64,000 bases of DNA from Chamaecrista fasciculata. Taxonomy: Eukaryota > Streptophyta > Magnoliopsida > Fabales > Fabaceae. The stretch lies in contig QANZ01016577.1 in the NCBI GenBank assembly GCA_003254925.1, positions 4,286-68,285 of the forward strand. The letters run 5' to 3'. The position numbers and the translations under genes are program-made. Each line of letters opens with the position of its first letter. Position 1 is the first letter of the stretch. Shown piece after piece: positions 49,235-60,791 of the stretch. The notes beneath the pieces were generated by a model. It made no database searches. It was given only the letters and a program-made list of their open reading frames with translations, and was not told the origin of the DNA.

Positions 49235-49834
49235 TAGAATTGTCAAAGTGAGTCAACCCAGCTCACTCGAGCTGCCTCGCCAAGTTGATGAGCAGGGTTG
49301 GCTCACTTAACCCACCAACTTTCAATTTTTTTTTGTTTTTTCAATTTTTTTCATTTTTTTAAATTAAAAATATCAAATAATAACACCTGACGCCAGCAGT
49401 AGTCACACTCAACACCATTGCTCGTTTTTTCTCTGGACAGATGGTGGAAGGGTGGTCGTTGGGGTTGGCCAGTTGGGTGAAAAAATGAGAAGAAATTAGG
49501 GTTGTGACTTGGGAAAAGAAAAGAATTCTGAAAGATGAAAGTGAATTCTGAAATGTGAAGTGAAAATTAATGAGGAAGAAGCGAAGAGCCTAAAAGATAT
49601 TTTAGGGTTATAATTTTTAATTTTTTAATTTTATTATTTTTTTTAAAAAAATAAGGTGGGTTGACACGCTAACTCGTTAGCTCATTCGAGCTAGCCCACC
49701 ACGAGCCGCGAGTTAAGTGAGCCAACCCACTCGAGCTAAAATTTTTTGCGATTCAAATTTTCTCAACTCGGCTTGCCAATTTTAGTGGGTTAAACGAGTT
49801 AGCCGACCGTGCTTAGCTCGTTTTGACGGCTCTA
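49235..49834. mobile_element. hAT-type MITE, third family
   Basis: 600 bp. The ends are TAGAATTGTCAAA and TTTTGACGGCTCTA, and the target duplication is CCAAATAG (49227-49234) and TCAAATAG (49835-49842), 7 of 8 matching. Arms carry GAGCTAG / GGGTTGGCTCAC words in both orientations, for example GTTGGCTCACTTAACCCACC on the left and GTTAAGTGAGCCAACCCAC on the right. No coding. Confidence 0.85.
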
Positions 49835-49842
49835 TCAAATAG

Positions 49843-50718
49843 GCCCCAAAAGAGGAAGTTTTATGGGGATGAGCTTGAGTTTCTTTTCTTGGAAAACTCA
49901 TGAAATGAACATGGGCCTTCTCTAATTTTGTTTTTGCACATCTTCACTTGTTGCTTCTTGTTTTTGGGTTAGATGAATTGGACCTTTTTGGTTTGCCTTT
50001 CTTACTTATCGCTTGGTAACATAAAGTTATTCATTATAAAAATGATTGAAATTTTTTGATAAACAAAATGATTGAAATTTTTAGTTAACTAAAAATAATG
50101 AAAAAAAAACGAACAAAATACAGAGTTCACATGTAAATCTCTAGAGGTGTGGTCTTATCAATTTGGGAGATTGCTCAAATGCGCTTGGGTTAACAAACTT
50201 AGCCTCATTATATAAACATTTTTTTCACATATCTAGAGTCCACTTTTGACATCTTTAATCACACTCTCTCGACTCTTCACCTACCCTCTTATTGACTTGA
50301 GAATTGGAGGACCATTATGAGGCTGCCTCCCCATCCTAATTTTTGGCCTCTTTGAAGGTTATCCTCGTTGCCTTGTTAAAGAAATTCCAGATTCATCAAA
50401 GTTGAATCTCTAAACAAATAATTAAGGAATAAAATAGAACAACAAAAATATCAGAGATCAAAATAAATTTGAGGTAAACTTTAAAGACTAAAATGAAATT
50501 TTGACCATAAATTTTATTATATATAATATCTCTGTCTATACTCTATATAGCAACTCCATTATTATTCAATGGACTAAGTGACAATGAACTGGAGCTAGGG
50601 GGTAGGAAATATATTAATACAGAAAAGAATGAAGATAGTATGACACTCCTCCAAGTAGAAAAATAGTAAAATACGTGATATAAATGCTTATGCTCTCTCT
50701 CTCTGTATATATATCTTT
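49843..50718. other. Intergenic stretch, BAG 3' side
   Basis: No gene. The part nearest 50718 is the likely 3' untranslated region of the minus-strand BAG gene and includes a CT/AG microsatellite at about 50694-50706. Confidence 0.55.
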
Positions 50719-53700
50719 TTATTTGAAGAATTCCCAATTAAACCTTGGATAAACTGCATTATTAAAATCATTTCTATTATTATTATTATTGGTTGTTGAC
50801 GTGGTAGAATCAAATGTCTCCCATTTTGTGGTAACCACTACTCCAGAGTTTGAATCCCTTGATGAACGCCCATTATTTGAGTACCTTTTATTTGGCAGTT
50901 TTTGTGGCTCCTCCACAAGAATCAATCCTAAACTTCTATGCCTATTTGTGTTGCTTTGTGCTTCTTGCTCTTGTCTTTGCCTTTGTGGGGTGTGTGTAGT
51001 ATGATTATGACCTCCAATATTGCTAGAAGGCATCATGGAGTTCTTGATTTTCAGCATATCCAGAGTTTCAACATACTTCTGAACTCTTCTTACCTTCAAT
51101 AATGTGAAAACTCAGTTACTATTACAACCCATTACTGCAATTTTATAACTTCGGTCAAAGTGTAAATTTGATCCCATATCTTTTGCTCAGTTCCTAATTT
51201 GGTCTTGTATCTTTTTTTATTGCACTTTTGGTCTCATATCTTTACAAAAGGTCTCAATTTAGTCCCATATATTTTGGTCAGGTTGGAGAATTGATCTCAT
51301 ATCTTTACAAAAGGTATGTGACCACCAGTCTATTGACGTAAAGATATGTGATCAAATCTATAACAAGAAAAGATATGGGATCAAATTGGGGCTTGACCTA
51401 AAGATATAAGACCAAATCTGTAATAAAAACATACGGGACCAAATTGAAAACTGAGCAAAAGATATATAGCACCAAATTTACACTTTAACCTATAACTTGT
51501 TTGGGAGGAACTTGAAGAACTGGGTTCAAACTTTTACCTGCATTTTCCTCTGCAATTTAACATCACCATCGACCATCATGCCATCCAATTTGAGCAATTG
51601 GTTCATGAGCTGCTCAATCAGACTAATCAAGTCCGATTCTGCAACTTTGTTGCCTTTGTTAATTATTGATTCGAGAGCAGACACCTGGTCATTTCTAATC
51701 ACTAATCGGGTCCAACCGCAAGAATCTTTAGATTAAACAAACAATTTTACCTTGTATGGTAAATACAAAGTTAATTGGCCGTCAAATATTGGTCATATAA
51801 TATATGTCTTTAAGTTCATTTTAATTCTAAATGTTTCAAAAGTTTTATATTAGTCATAAATTTTGTTATTTAGTTTCATTTTAATCCCAAATTATTAAAT
51901 ATGGTCATATCTCTCTTGTTTCAAGTTCAAATATAACTAGTACAAAATTACTTGTTGATTTTAAAAAGTATTTTTTCCCTTCAGTTGGAACCGTCAAGAA
52001 ACAAGGTCAAATCGAGTCCCAAAAGCAAATCGTTCATTTCACAGTCAAACAAGTAAAGTTGATCATATTTCTCTCTTTTCAAATTCGAATGCGACGAGTT
52101 CAGAATTACAGGTTATTATCAATGAGTCTTTTCTTTTGCCCGATTGGAATAATCAGCAAATAAAGTCAAATAGAATTCGAAAGTAGATATGAAACCAAAC
52201 TCACTTACGGATCCGATTTATTCGGACTTATAACAAGAAAAATATGATCAACATTACTTGTTTTACCGTTAAACGAGTGATCTACTACTTTCGAAATCGG
52301 ATTAACCTCTTTTTTCGATGACCTTAATTGGATAGAGAAAGTACTCCTAAGAAATAATACGTAATTTTGGACTTGTCATGTTCAAACTTAAAACAAAAAA
52401 TATATAATTATATTCAGTAATTTGGGAACAAAATGAAACTAAATGGCAATACTTATGAGTTATGACTAATATGAAACTTTTAAAACATTTAAGACCAAAA
52501 CAAACTTAAAGGCATATATTTAAGATCAATTTAAACATTTGACCAAATTAATTTGTCCGGACCGTGAGTCTTTTGGTCAAGTGACTAAATAATTCAGTAT
52601 AAGAATTCAAAGACCAAGTTGAAATGTGGAATGAAAAAGGAAAGGTTGAAGTTAATAAGAAGTTTCACAATTGGTTAAGGTTAGGGTTCTTATCCTATAA
52701 GGACGGGAATTCGAATCCTCTATTGATGCGAGAATCTTATTTAGTAGACGATATGTAAATTCTTTTCGTAAATCCCCAAAAATATTTAAAAGTGTTCTTT
52801 GATCCAAATGAAATACCAGTACTTACTCTCCCTTAAATTTTTAGTTATTAAAAAGGGAAAGGTTGAAAAATGCCATACCTGGCTTGCAAGCCTATCTACT
52901 TCCAAGCTAATTTGACAGATAGATTTTGCAGCTTTCTCCATTTTTGCATTTTTCCTCATCTCCAAGAACCTCTTCTCTTGACTAATAGGATCCTCTTGTA
53001 GTAGTATTTTGGAGTTGTTTTTCACCCCTACCATGTCAAGGAAGGCATTTGAATCCCTCTCCTTCTCTCTGTAAAACAGCTTCTGGTCTTGATGGTGCAA
53101 CCCAGTAGGCCCAGATAGCATTTTCTTCAATTCTCCTGTAAATCCCACACCAAAACAAAATCACTCAAAATAAAATAAAGAGCAAACTAAAATTTGGTCT
53201 TTGAAAGATTACTGAAGTAATAATTCAGTCTCTGGAAGATTGAAATACACAGTTTAGTCCTAGAAAGATTTAAGCAATATACTTATTAATTTTTTTATAG
53301 ACTAAATAATATATTGCTTTAATCTTATAAAAATTAAAGAATATATTGTTTTATTCTTTTAGGATAAATTGAATATTTCAATATATTAAGAATCGATTTG
53401 GTAACTTAATAATCTTTTAAATACTGAATTGCTAATTTTACTCCAAAATAAAGCAAAATTGAAAACATAGTTAAAGGAAAAGTCAAAACTTAAATAGGAA
53501 TCTAATAATTTAATCTTTGAAAAATCATTAAGCTGAGAATTTAATCTCTAAAATATTGAAATACATACTTCAATTATTGAAAGATCAAAAGGTAAACTTG
53601 TTAATTTTTTTATGGACTAATTTTTTAGTGACTAAAAAATACATCATTTTATTCTTTTAAAGACTAAACTATGTATTATTTTAATTTTTCAAGGATCGAG

Positions 53701-54243
53701 CTGAGAATTGTTAGATAACTCAATTATAATTAGTCATTGAAAGATCACACCGGCATACTAACTCTATTCACTAAAGATTAAAACGATATATTATTTAGTC
53801 TACACAAAATTTAATTAGTATACCGTTTTAATTTTTAAAGCTAAATTGTACAATTTTATCTTTCAACTATCATCCAATGGTCAAATCAATAATTTTTCAA
53901 GAACTAAATTATTAATTTACTCAACATGAAAAAGAAAAAAAAACTTGAAAATGTTAGTTAAAGGATAAGTCAAGTTACCAAATGTAGCTTGAGAACTAAT
54001 GTTGAGTTGGTGGTAGATTGACCCATATTTAACTCTAACTCTAATTGTCGGTGTTGGGACCGAGTTCCGATCCGACTCAGCTGAGCTTCGCCTCTGTACC
54101 AACATTCCGCCGGGTCTCATCTCCCACGCCGCCGCCGTCGCCGCCGCAGTTGATTCGATCCCACCGTCGCCGGCGAAACTTCCGCCGTTCATGGGTGACA
54201 ACCCATTACTCATATTCCTCATACTCATCATCTTCTTCTTCAA
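50719..54243 (-). CDS. BAG family molecular chaperone regulator (ubiquitin-like plus BAG domain)
   Basis: This is a co-chaperone that binds the ATPase domain of Hsp70 through its BAG domain. Plant members of this type (BAG1-4) act in the cytosol in stress tolerance and protein turnover. I read four coding exons on the minus strand: 54243-53979, 53135-52879, 51684-51538 and 51093-50719. All junctions are GT-AG and in phase. The total is 1,044 bases, 347 aa plus stop. Order: a Ser/Gly/Ala-rich N terminus; the WEMRPGGMLVQRR signature of plant BAG1-4 (40-52); a ubiquitin-like domain (about 66-138: TIRVRVKYGS... GPTGLHHQDQKLFY); a BAG domain (about 145-240) with EMRKNAKMEKAAKSI, LIEQLMNQLLKLDG and RRVQKYVETLDMLK; and a Gln/Asn-rich tail with TTKWETFD and a C-terminal NWEFF. 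I chose the first ATG; internal Met codons at residues 5, 6, 8 and 11 are possible. Every intron holds a MITE-type element. Confidence 0.95.
51094..51537 (-). other. BAG intron 3 with an inserted MITE (51152-51490)
   Basis: The intron is 444 bp, of which 339 bp is a GGTCAAA/CACTTTTGGTC-family element with a perfect 8-bp duplication TATAACTT (51144-51151 and 51491-51498). Without it the intron would be about 97 bp, a normal small plant intron. Confidence 0.85.
51685..52878 (-). other. BAG intron 2 with a family C fold-back element (about 51782-52545)
   Basis: A 1,194-bp intron, about two thirds of it fold-back repeat. The element opens CAAATATTGGTCATATAATA and closes AAGATCAATTTAAACATTTG. It has the shared interior words (TCGAATGCGACGAGTTCAGA; GGATCCGATTTATTCGGA) and no coding. 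Confidence 0.8.
53136..53978 (-). other. BAG intron 1 with two palindromic MITEs
   Basis: An 843-bp intron holding two elements of the AGAGTAAACTAAC family, about 53165-53450 and 53510-53925. Both carry the ACTAAA...ATATAC...TTTTAATC palindromic core. The second is longer and more diverged. Confidence 0.75.
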
Positions 54244-54839
54244 TCTCTTTCTCCCTCACAAGAAAAACAAAGTGTATATATGGATCTCTTAAAACTCAGA
54301 TTCTTTACTATCCCAATAAAAAGAAAAGTTAAATGAATCAGTGACGTCTTAGATAAGAAAAACTGGAATTTATTAATATGCTAATCTTAGACTTGAAGGC
54401 AACCGCATGAGATCGTCGGTCGGTGAGAAGAAGAATCGGTTTTTTTTTTTTTCTGAGGGAAAAGAGACAAAACAGGGGAAAGAAAAAAAGCTGAAGCTGC
54501 CAAAGTTGAAAGCAGAGATATTTACTCAAAATGTGACCGAATGAATGAATGAGTCAGTGAGAGAAGTTAATTTCTATAGCCTATAAATCTTTGACAGGAA
54601 AATAAACGAACACGAAGCTGAGATTTTCAGAGGAGAATGCGATAAATGAATGTGAAGTCAAATTTGGAGAGACAGAACAAAGAGAAAAGCAGTTGAGAGA
54701 GAGTGAGATTTGTGTGTGTTAACTTGATGGGTTAATAAGAGAATAAAAAACAATGAGTTGCCAGCTAAGTAAGCTGCCAGGCTATGACCTTGATGGGTCC
54801 GGATTTTCCATTTGATTGTCTGGATTATATATATATATA
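54244..54839 (-). promoter_or_regulatory. BAG upstream region
   Basis: This is the presumed promoter and 5' leader of the minus-strand BAG gene. A TATATA-type stretch lies at about 54271-54279 and a TTTATAGG-type one near 54585. I cannot tell which is used, and I see no clear heat-shock element. A MITE borders it at 54840. Confidence 0.4.
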
Positions 54840-55109
54840 GAGGTAAATTCCACTTTAGTACCCTATTTTATGGACTAATTCCACGTTGGTACCCTGTTCT
54901 TTCAAAAGTGACACTTTGGTACCCTGTTTTTTCAAAAATATCATTTTGGTACCCTGTTCTTTGGACCAAGTGACACTTTGGTACCCTGTTCTTTCACTAT
55001 TTGTTACCCTATTCTATCTTTTTTAGGGTACTAAAGTGCCACTTTTGAAAGAACAGGGTACCAAAGTGGAATTGGTCTATAAAATAGGGTACCAAAGTGG
55101 AATTTACCC
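54840..55109. mobile_element. Short TIR element, GGTACCCTG family
   Basis: 270 bp. It opens GAGGTAAATTCCACTTTAG and closes CCAAAGTGGAATTTACCC, flanked by TATATATA on both sides (within a TA-rich flank). GGTACCCTGTTCTTT is repeated several times inside. It is related in its ends to 35738-36638. It lies about 600 bp upstream of the BAG start. Confidence 0.78.
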
Positions 55110-56926
55110 TATATATATTTTTTTTGAGAGATAAAAGAAATGCTAGAGAGAGAAAATATTAACCCTGTATATTTATTATTTTGTGAGATTTACATTTCTT
55201 TTATCTTTTTAAAATGTAAAAAAATATATAAAGTGAAAATGTAAATGATCCACTATTTTTTTTTAAATGATCCACTATTGACCTTGATATAGACTATATT
55301 ATTAAAAAGGATTTATCTAACATGTGTCCTTAGGGTACATTTTAAAGTTTATTTTGATTGGTTAATAGAGTATCTTATATCTTAAAATTTACGAAAATTC
55401 ATTTAAAAGATAAATTTTAATATTTGAAAACTCATTTGATCAATCAAAAGAAACCTTAACATGTGCCTTACAGACACATGTTAAAAGATTCCTATTAAAA
55501 ATATGAGAAACGAGATAAATATTAATTACTAATGCGACTCCATTAAATATCAATATAGCATTCTTAGTTAAAAATTTTCATATTTTAGAAATAATAACAA
55601 GTCTCAATCTCGCCATTTTTGCAATTATAATTTTTTAATGGCAATAATTATTATTTCTATTCTCTACTGTCAATCTCAATCTTAGAAATAATAAATCTCG
55701 CGTTAATTGTTATTTCTATTCTATTCTTAGTTAATGCAAATAATATCAATATAGCATTATTTGTTATTTCTATTCTATTCTTAGTTAATAGAAATTATAA
55801 TTGCAAAAATGGAAAGATTGAGACTTGTTATTTCTGTCATTCTTTACATATTTGTAATCCATATTTGAAAAAAAAAATTATAATTGCAAAAATTAAAAGA
55901 AGTAATAATTATTAAAATTGAGACTCATTATGGTAATAATTTTCACTTCTTTATATCTAATATTAATATGTGACATTTAGTGATAACACATGTATATTTT
56001 AAAAATCAAATTATGGAAAGTTTGAAAATTGAATGATCAATTAATAATTTTTTTCTAAAAACAATTAAATATAAATAATTGCCCCTAATTAAAATATTTC
56101 AAGTAAAATATCATATCCTATATCCATTATTTTCAGATATTTTGGATACTTAAGGTATCCGTCGGATACCAGATATCGGATAGGATAGGATACAGATATT
56201 GAGAAGAATGAACGAATATAGATACGGATAGAGAAAAATTTTCGAATATCCTATCCATTGCAATCCCTCAGAACTAGTCAAAACCTAAAATCTCTAAATT
56301 GCAATTTGGATTTTGGGGTGCTTCAAATTTACCAAAACTCTTGGGCCAAAAAAAACAATTTATGCTGCTTACATTAGTGATTGAGTGTGGGATCGAGTCC
56401 CGCGTTTTTTGATGCCACGTGACAGATAAGAGTAATTTGGTAATTGTAAAATAGACTGATGATTGTGTTTGGCACATGATAAGGCTGACGTGGCGAGCTA
56501 GTGTCGGTTTATCGGGCAAGGGCTTGTCTGATGTCGGTGGCTGACATTGTTTCATTAAGCACTCGTTTCATTTTTCTTTTCAAGGATTTTTTATTTCTAA
56601 ATTTTATATTAATTGTTATTTATTTATTTATTTATTTTTGACTAATTTCATTCTCAATATTTTATTTTTTAATTGATTTTATCTGTGAATCAACGTTTCT
56701 TAATAAGCTAAACTATAAAGTTTATTTTATTTTTAATCAAAATTAGAATCTAAATATCTTTTTTATTAATTTTACATTACAAATTATCAACCATATATAA
56801 TTTATTGTTAATATTTGATTAAAATAAACGCAAATGATAAAATTAATTAAAATATGAACATTAAAGATGTAATTGATGGTAAAAATATAATAAAAAAAAT
56901 TAATAGTGTAAAATTTGGGTTTCTTT
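55110..56926. other. Gene-free AT-rich stretch with repeat remnants
   Basis: Seen: an inverted repeat at about 55314-55490 (TCTAACATGTGTCC / AGACACATGTTAAAAG); repeated ATTGCAAAAAT and GTTATTTCTATTCTATTC words at 55600-55930; and at about 56093-56268 one end of a TAGGGATGGCAA-family hAT MITE (GATATCCG words, ending TTGCAATCCCT). No gene. Confidence 0.6.
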
Positions 56927-57304
56927 AAATAATATAAAGAAAAGTTTAGATTTGTAAAAACAAATATTTAGATATATGAAACACTTGTTCATGGGATAAG
57001 CGTCTCATTACACCTGGACCAATCACCCATACCATGTGGCACCGAGTGTATTTTTTTAAAAAAAAAATTAATTGGAACACTCATTCTTGGAACGAATGTT
57101 ACAAACTGTGTGAGTCAATCAGTACCCCAAATACAATTTAGAATGTTCCAATTAAAAATTTAAAAAGAGAATACCCTCGATGCCACATGGCATCAGGTGA
57201 TTGATCCACGTGAAATGGGACACCCGTCCCATGGACGAATATCCCATATATCTAAATATTATTTTTTTTTTACAAATCTTAATATCTTTTATATTATTTA
57301 AAAA
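56927..57304. mobile_element. Fold-back element, TTAGATATATGGG family, short copy
   Basis: About 378 bp. Its left arm (AGATTTGTAAAAACAAATAT, TTTAGATATATG) and right arm (CATATATCTAAATATTA) are inverted. Both hold a GGACCAATCACC / GGTGATTGATCCACG core and a CACATGGC word. It is related to the larger element at 58463-60243. Confidence 0.75.
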
Positions 57305-57486
57305 AAACCGAAAAGATTGAGGCTTTTTTGCATTTTTTTTTTCCTTTAAGCCAATAACTCATTATGCCTCAGTGGAATAATACAGTGTCACAAAAGTCTT
57401 TGCTTTATCTAGACCTTATTAGCCACACGTGTCCATTCTCCCTCCTAATCAAGTAAAGCATCAATTTGGTTAAATTTTTACGGTGG
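57305..57486. other. Short unassigned spacer
   Basis: Nothing recognised. Confidence 0.5.
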
Positions 57487-58272
57487 AATAGTGAAATTGG
57501 TTCTAAATCAATAATATGAAGTTTATTTGATCTAAGATGTTTAAAAAGTTTCATATAGGTCATAAATGTTTTCACAATTGTTCAATTTTGGTCCCTAACT
57601 ATAAATTGTAATCAATTTTTTCTCATTTCAATTTCGAATACAATGATTCTTGAGCTATGAGTTACTTTTGACAAATATTTATTCTATTCAGCAGTAAATG
57701 AAATCAAATCAAGTCTTGAAAGTGAGCCACATATTTCAAAGTCAGACAAACAAAGTTATTCATATCTCTGTTGTTTCATGTTTGAATGTGATGAGTTTAG
57801 AATTACTCTTAATGAATCACTTTTCTGTGCAATTGAAAACATCGTAAAATGAAGTCAAATCGAATATAAAAGTGAGTTTGAAACTAAATAATAGAAAATT
57901 AGTCTTCAACTCACTTACGGGTTATATTAGACTTCATTTGTTGATGGTCCCAGTTGAGTAGAAAAAAACAAATCGATAAGAGTAACTCGAAACTCTAAAA
58001 TTGTTGCACTCAAATTTGAAATTAGAGAAATATAACCAATTTAGCTTAATTGACTGTGAAACGAGTGACGCATTTTCAGTATTCAATTTGACTTTGTTTG
58101 TTGATAACTAAATAAATAAAGTATTCATTAAAAATAACTTATAATTTTGGACTCGTGACATTGAATATATAACCACATTAAATAATTTGAGACCGATATG
58201 AGTTCTAAAATATTTTAGACCAAAATAAATTTTAAAATATAAATTTAAGACTAATTTGAACATTCGCCTCAG
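57487..58272. mobile_element. Family C fold-back element
   Basis: About 786 bp. It opens ATAGTGAAATTGGTTCTAA and closes AAGACTAATTTGAACATTCG, with the family interior (TCTGTTGTTTCATGTTTGAATG, GACTGTGAAACGAGTGACGC). It is more diverged than 20984-21822. Confidence 0.7.
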
Positions 58273-58462
58273 TTTTAATGAGTCTGGTCAAACTTTTGGA
58301 TTATAGAATAATTTTCTTTTAGTGAAAGATGTGATGATTGATTATGATTGATAATTTTCTTCTCCTTTTGGCCAAAAAAAAGATAATAATTTTCTTTTCC
58401 TGAGTTTCTATAAATGCTTATTGGTCTATTGTTAAAACAAAAGTGCATATTGGTCTATTATT

Positions 58463-60243
58463 GGGTTTATCTTTTAAAATAATATATAAAAAATAAAGTA
58501 TTTAGATTTTTGGGACAAAAAGAAACTATTTAGATATAGGCTTAAGTACAACTTTGGTCCCCTAACTTTTGCAAAGGTCTCAATTTGTCCCCTAACATTT
58601 TTTGTTGCAATTTTTGTCCCTTAACTTTCGCAAAGGTCTCAATTCGGTCCTCTAACTTACGCAAAGGTCTCAATTTCGTCACCTAACTTTTTTTGTTGCA
58701 ATTTTGGTCCCCTAACTCTTGAAGACGTCTCACTATTGGTCCCAAGTGCACTTTCAAGTCATGAAAACGTCTCCGCATAATGGTCCTTTTTTAATCCATT
58801 TCACCCATATTTGTCACGTCATCAGCCAACTCAGCCTGTCAGATCGGCACTAATGACAGATAATGGATGGAAAAAGTGCACTTGGGACCAACAATGAGAA
58901 GCTTTTAAAAGTTAGGGGACCAAAATTGCAACAAAAAAAGTTAGGGACCAAATTGAGACCTTTACGAAAGTTAGGGGACCAAAATTGCAACAAAAAAAGT
59001 TAAGGGACCAAATTGAGACCTTTGCGAAAGTTAGGGGACCAAAATTGCAACAAAAAAAATTAAGGGACCAAATTGAGACATTTGAGAAAGTTAGGGGACC
59101 AAAATTACACTTAAGCCTTTAGATATATGGGACACTCGGATGTGGTTCGAGTGTCTCAAAACACGTGGACCAATCACCTGGTGCCACATGGCACCAGGTG
59201 AAATTTTTTTTTAATTGTTTTTGGGACACTCGGACGCCATCCGAGTGTCCCTGCTATGTCAGTCGGACTGACAGACTAGCTGACACAGTTCGAAAATTTT
59301 TTGGGATGAGGCCGATATATATATATATATATATTAAATATTAAATGGGGTGGGTAGGTAAGGGAAAATGGAAAAAAGAGAAGGTTGAATTTGACNTTGG
59401 TACGCTTTGGAGTTCTTTTGTAATTTTAACCATAACAAATTTTACAAAAATTACATATTGACCCCAAAAAACTTTCAAAACTTTACAAATAGGTCTCTGG
59501 ATACCATAGTGTATGGTTAAAATTTCAAAAAATTTCAAATGTGTTATGGTTAAAAATTACAAAAATGTGTTGGGGTCAATAAGGTTTAACCACAGAGTAA
59601 CAAAGTGTAATTTATCTTATTATTTAATTAATGTTAAATTTACTAATTAAATTTTAACTTAAGTTTATTAATTAAGATAATTTAAATTTTATTAACTATT
59701 ATTTCATATAAAAAATATTATCTAAATCTATTATTATTTATTTTATTAATTAAAATTAAAATACTTTAAATCTTAAAGTTTTTAAATTCTAGTATTCAAA
59801 TTTTTAATCCTTATACACTAAATTCTTAAACCTATACACCAATAAATGATAAATTCTCATATCTTATATCTATTTTTTTACTCTCTCTCTCGTCATCTTT
59901 TTTTTTTTATTCAACCTTGTTTTTCTTCTATTTTCTCTTTCCTATCTACCCCATTTAATATATATATATATATAACACGGATGAGGCGTTGGCCTCATCC
60001 CAAAAAAATTTCCAAACTGTGTCAGTCAGACTGACAGTCCAACTGACACAGCAGGGCGTCCAAGTGTCTCAAAAAGAAATTAAAATAAAATTTCACCTAG
60101 TGCCACGTGGCACCGGGTCATTGGTCCATGTGTATTGGGACACTCGGACCACATCCGAGTGTCCCATATATCTAAATAATTTTTCTTTTGTCCTAAAAAT
60201 CTAAATATTTTATTTTCTTATATAATTTTAAAAAATAAACCAA
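58463..60243. mobile_element. Large fold-back element, TTAGATATATGGG family, with nested MITE
   Basis: The left arm (58463 to about 59390, excluding a nested 581-bp MITE) and right arm (about 59910-60243) are inverted copies of about 335 bp. Shared words: GGACACTCGGA..., GTGCCACATGGCACC, CAGTCGGACTGACAG, GGGATGAGGC, a TA repeat and AAATGGGGTGGGTAGG. The loop (about 59391-59909) holds a smaller inverted repeat (about 59395-59620) beside a single n at 59396. No coding. No clear target duplication found. Confidence 0.78.
58538..59118. mobile_element. AGGCTTAAG-family MITE nested in a fold-back arm
   Basis: 581 bp. Opens AGGCTTAAGTACAACTTTGG, closes CCAAAATTACACTTAAGCCT. A perfect 8-bp duplication TTAGATAT lies at 58530-58537 and 59119-59126. 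The interior holds repeated CAAAGGTCTCAATTTGG and GTTAGGGGACCAAAATTGC words, a tandem repeat in the right half. A second copy starts at 63860. Confidence 0.9.
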
Positions 60244-60542
60244 ATACATGCATCATATGCTTTTCGTTTTAAGTAAATTAAAAAATTAAGATTTTCAAAG
60301 CTACCAAAAGAAAGAGAAAGGAAAAAAAATCATAAAATAATTTTGTATATAACTGCCACAACAAGCACTATGATTTCAGACAAAAAAAAAAAGGACTATA
60401 ATTTCTGATTCAATACTATACATAAAAGTTCTCAAGAGAACACTCAAACCCACATTGCAAAAAAGAGGGCACTCATAGCACTTACTATAATCACAATATA
60501 TGTCGTGTTATCGTATGTTACTAGATTTCTTGTTTAAACCAT

Positions 60543-60777
60543 AGAGTAAATTAGTAATTTAGTCCTTAAAAGATCACTGAATTAACAATTCGATCTTTAA
60601 AAGTTGAAATATATAATTTAATCTTCTAAGGATCAAAACAATATAATAATTAATCCTTTTATAGTCTAAATCGTATATCGTTTTAATCTTTCAGAGATCA
60701 AACTATGTACTTCAATCTTTCAGAGACTGAATTGTCAGTTTTGAGATCTTTTAGGGACCAAACTGTTAGTTTACTCT
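60543..60777. mobile_element. AGAGTAAACTAAC-family MITE
   Basis: 235 bp. It opens AGAGTAAATTAGTAATTTAG and closes CAAACTGTTAGTTTACTCT. The target duplication is TAAACCAT (60535-60542) and TAAACTAT (60778-60785), 7 of 8 matching. It sits tail to head with the next copy. Confidence 0.82.
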
Positions 60778-60791
60778 TAAACTATATTTTG

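Noticed and set aside
50789-51004. Plus-strand 71-codon frame
   Set aside because: It lies opposite the last BAG exon, which is clearly coding on the minus strand.
54045-54332. Plus-strand 95-codon frame
   Set aside because: Antisense to the first BAG exon.
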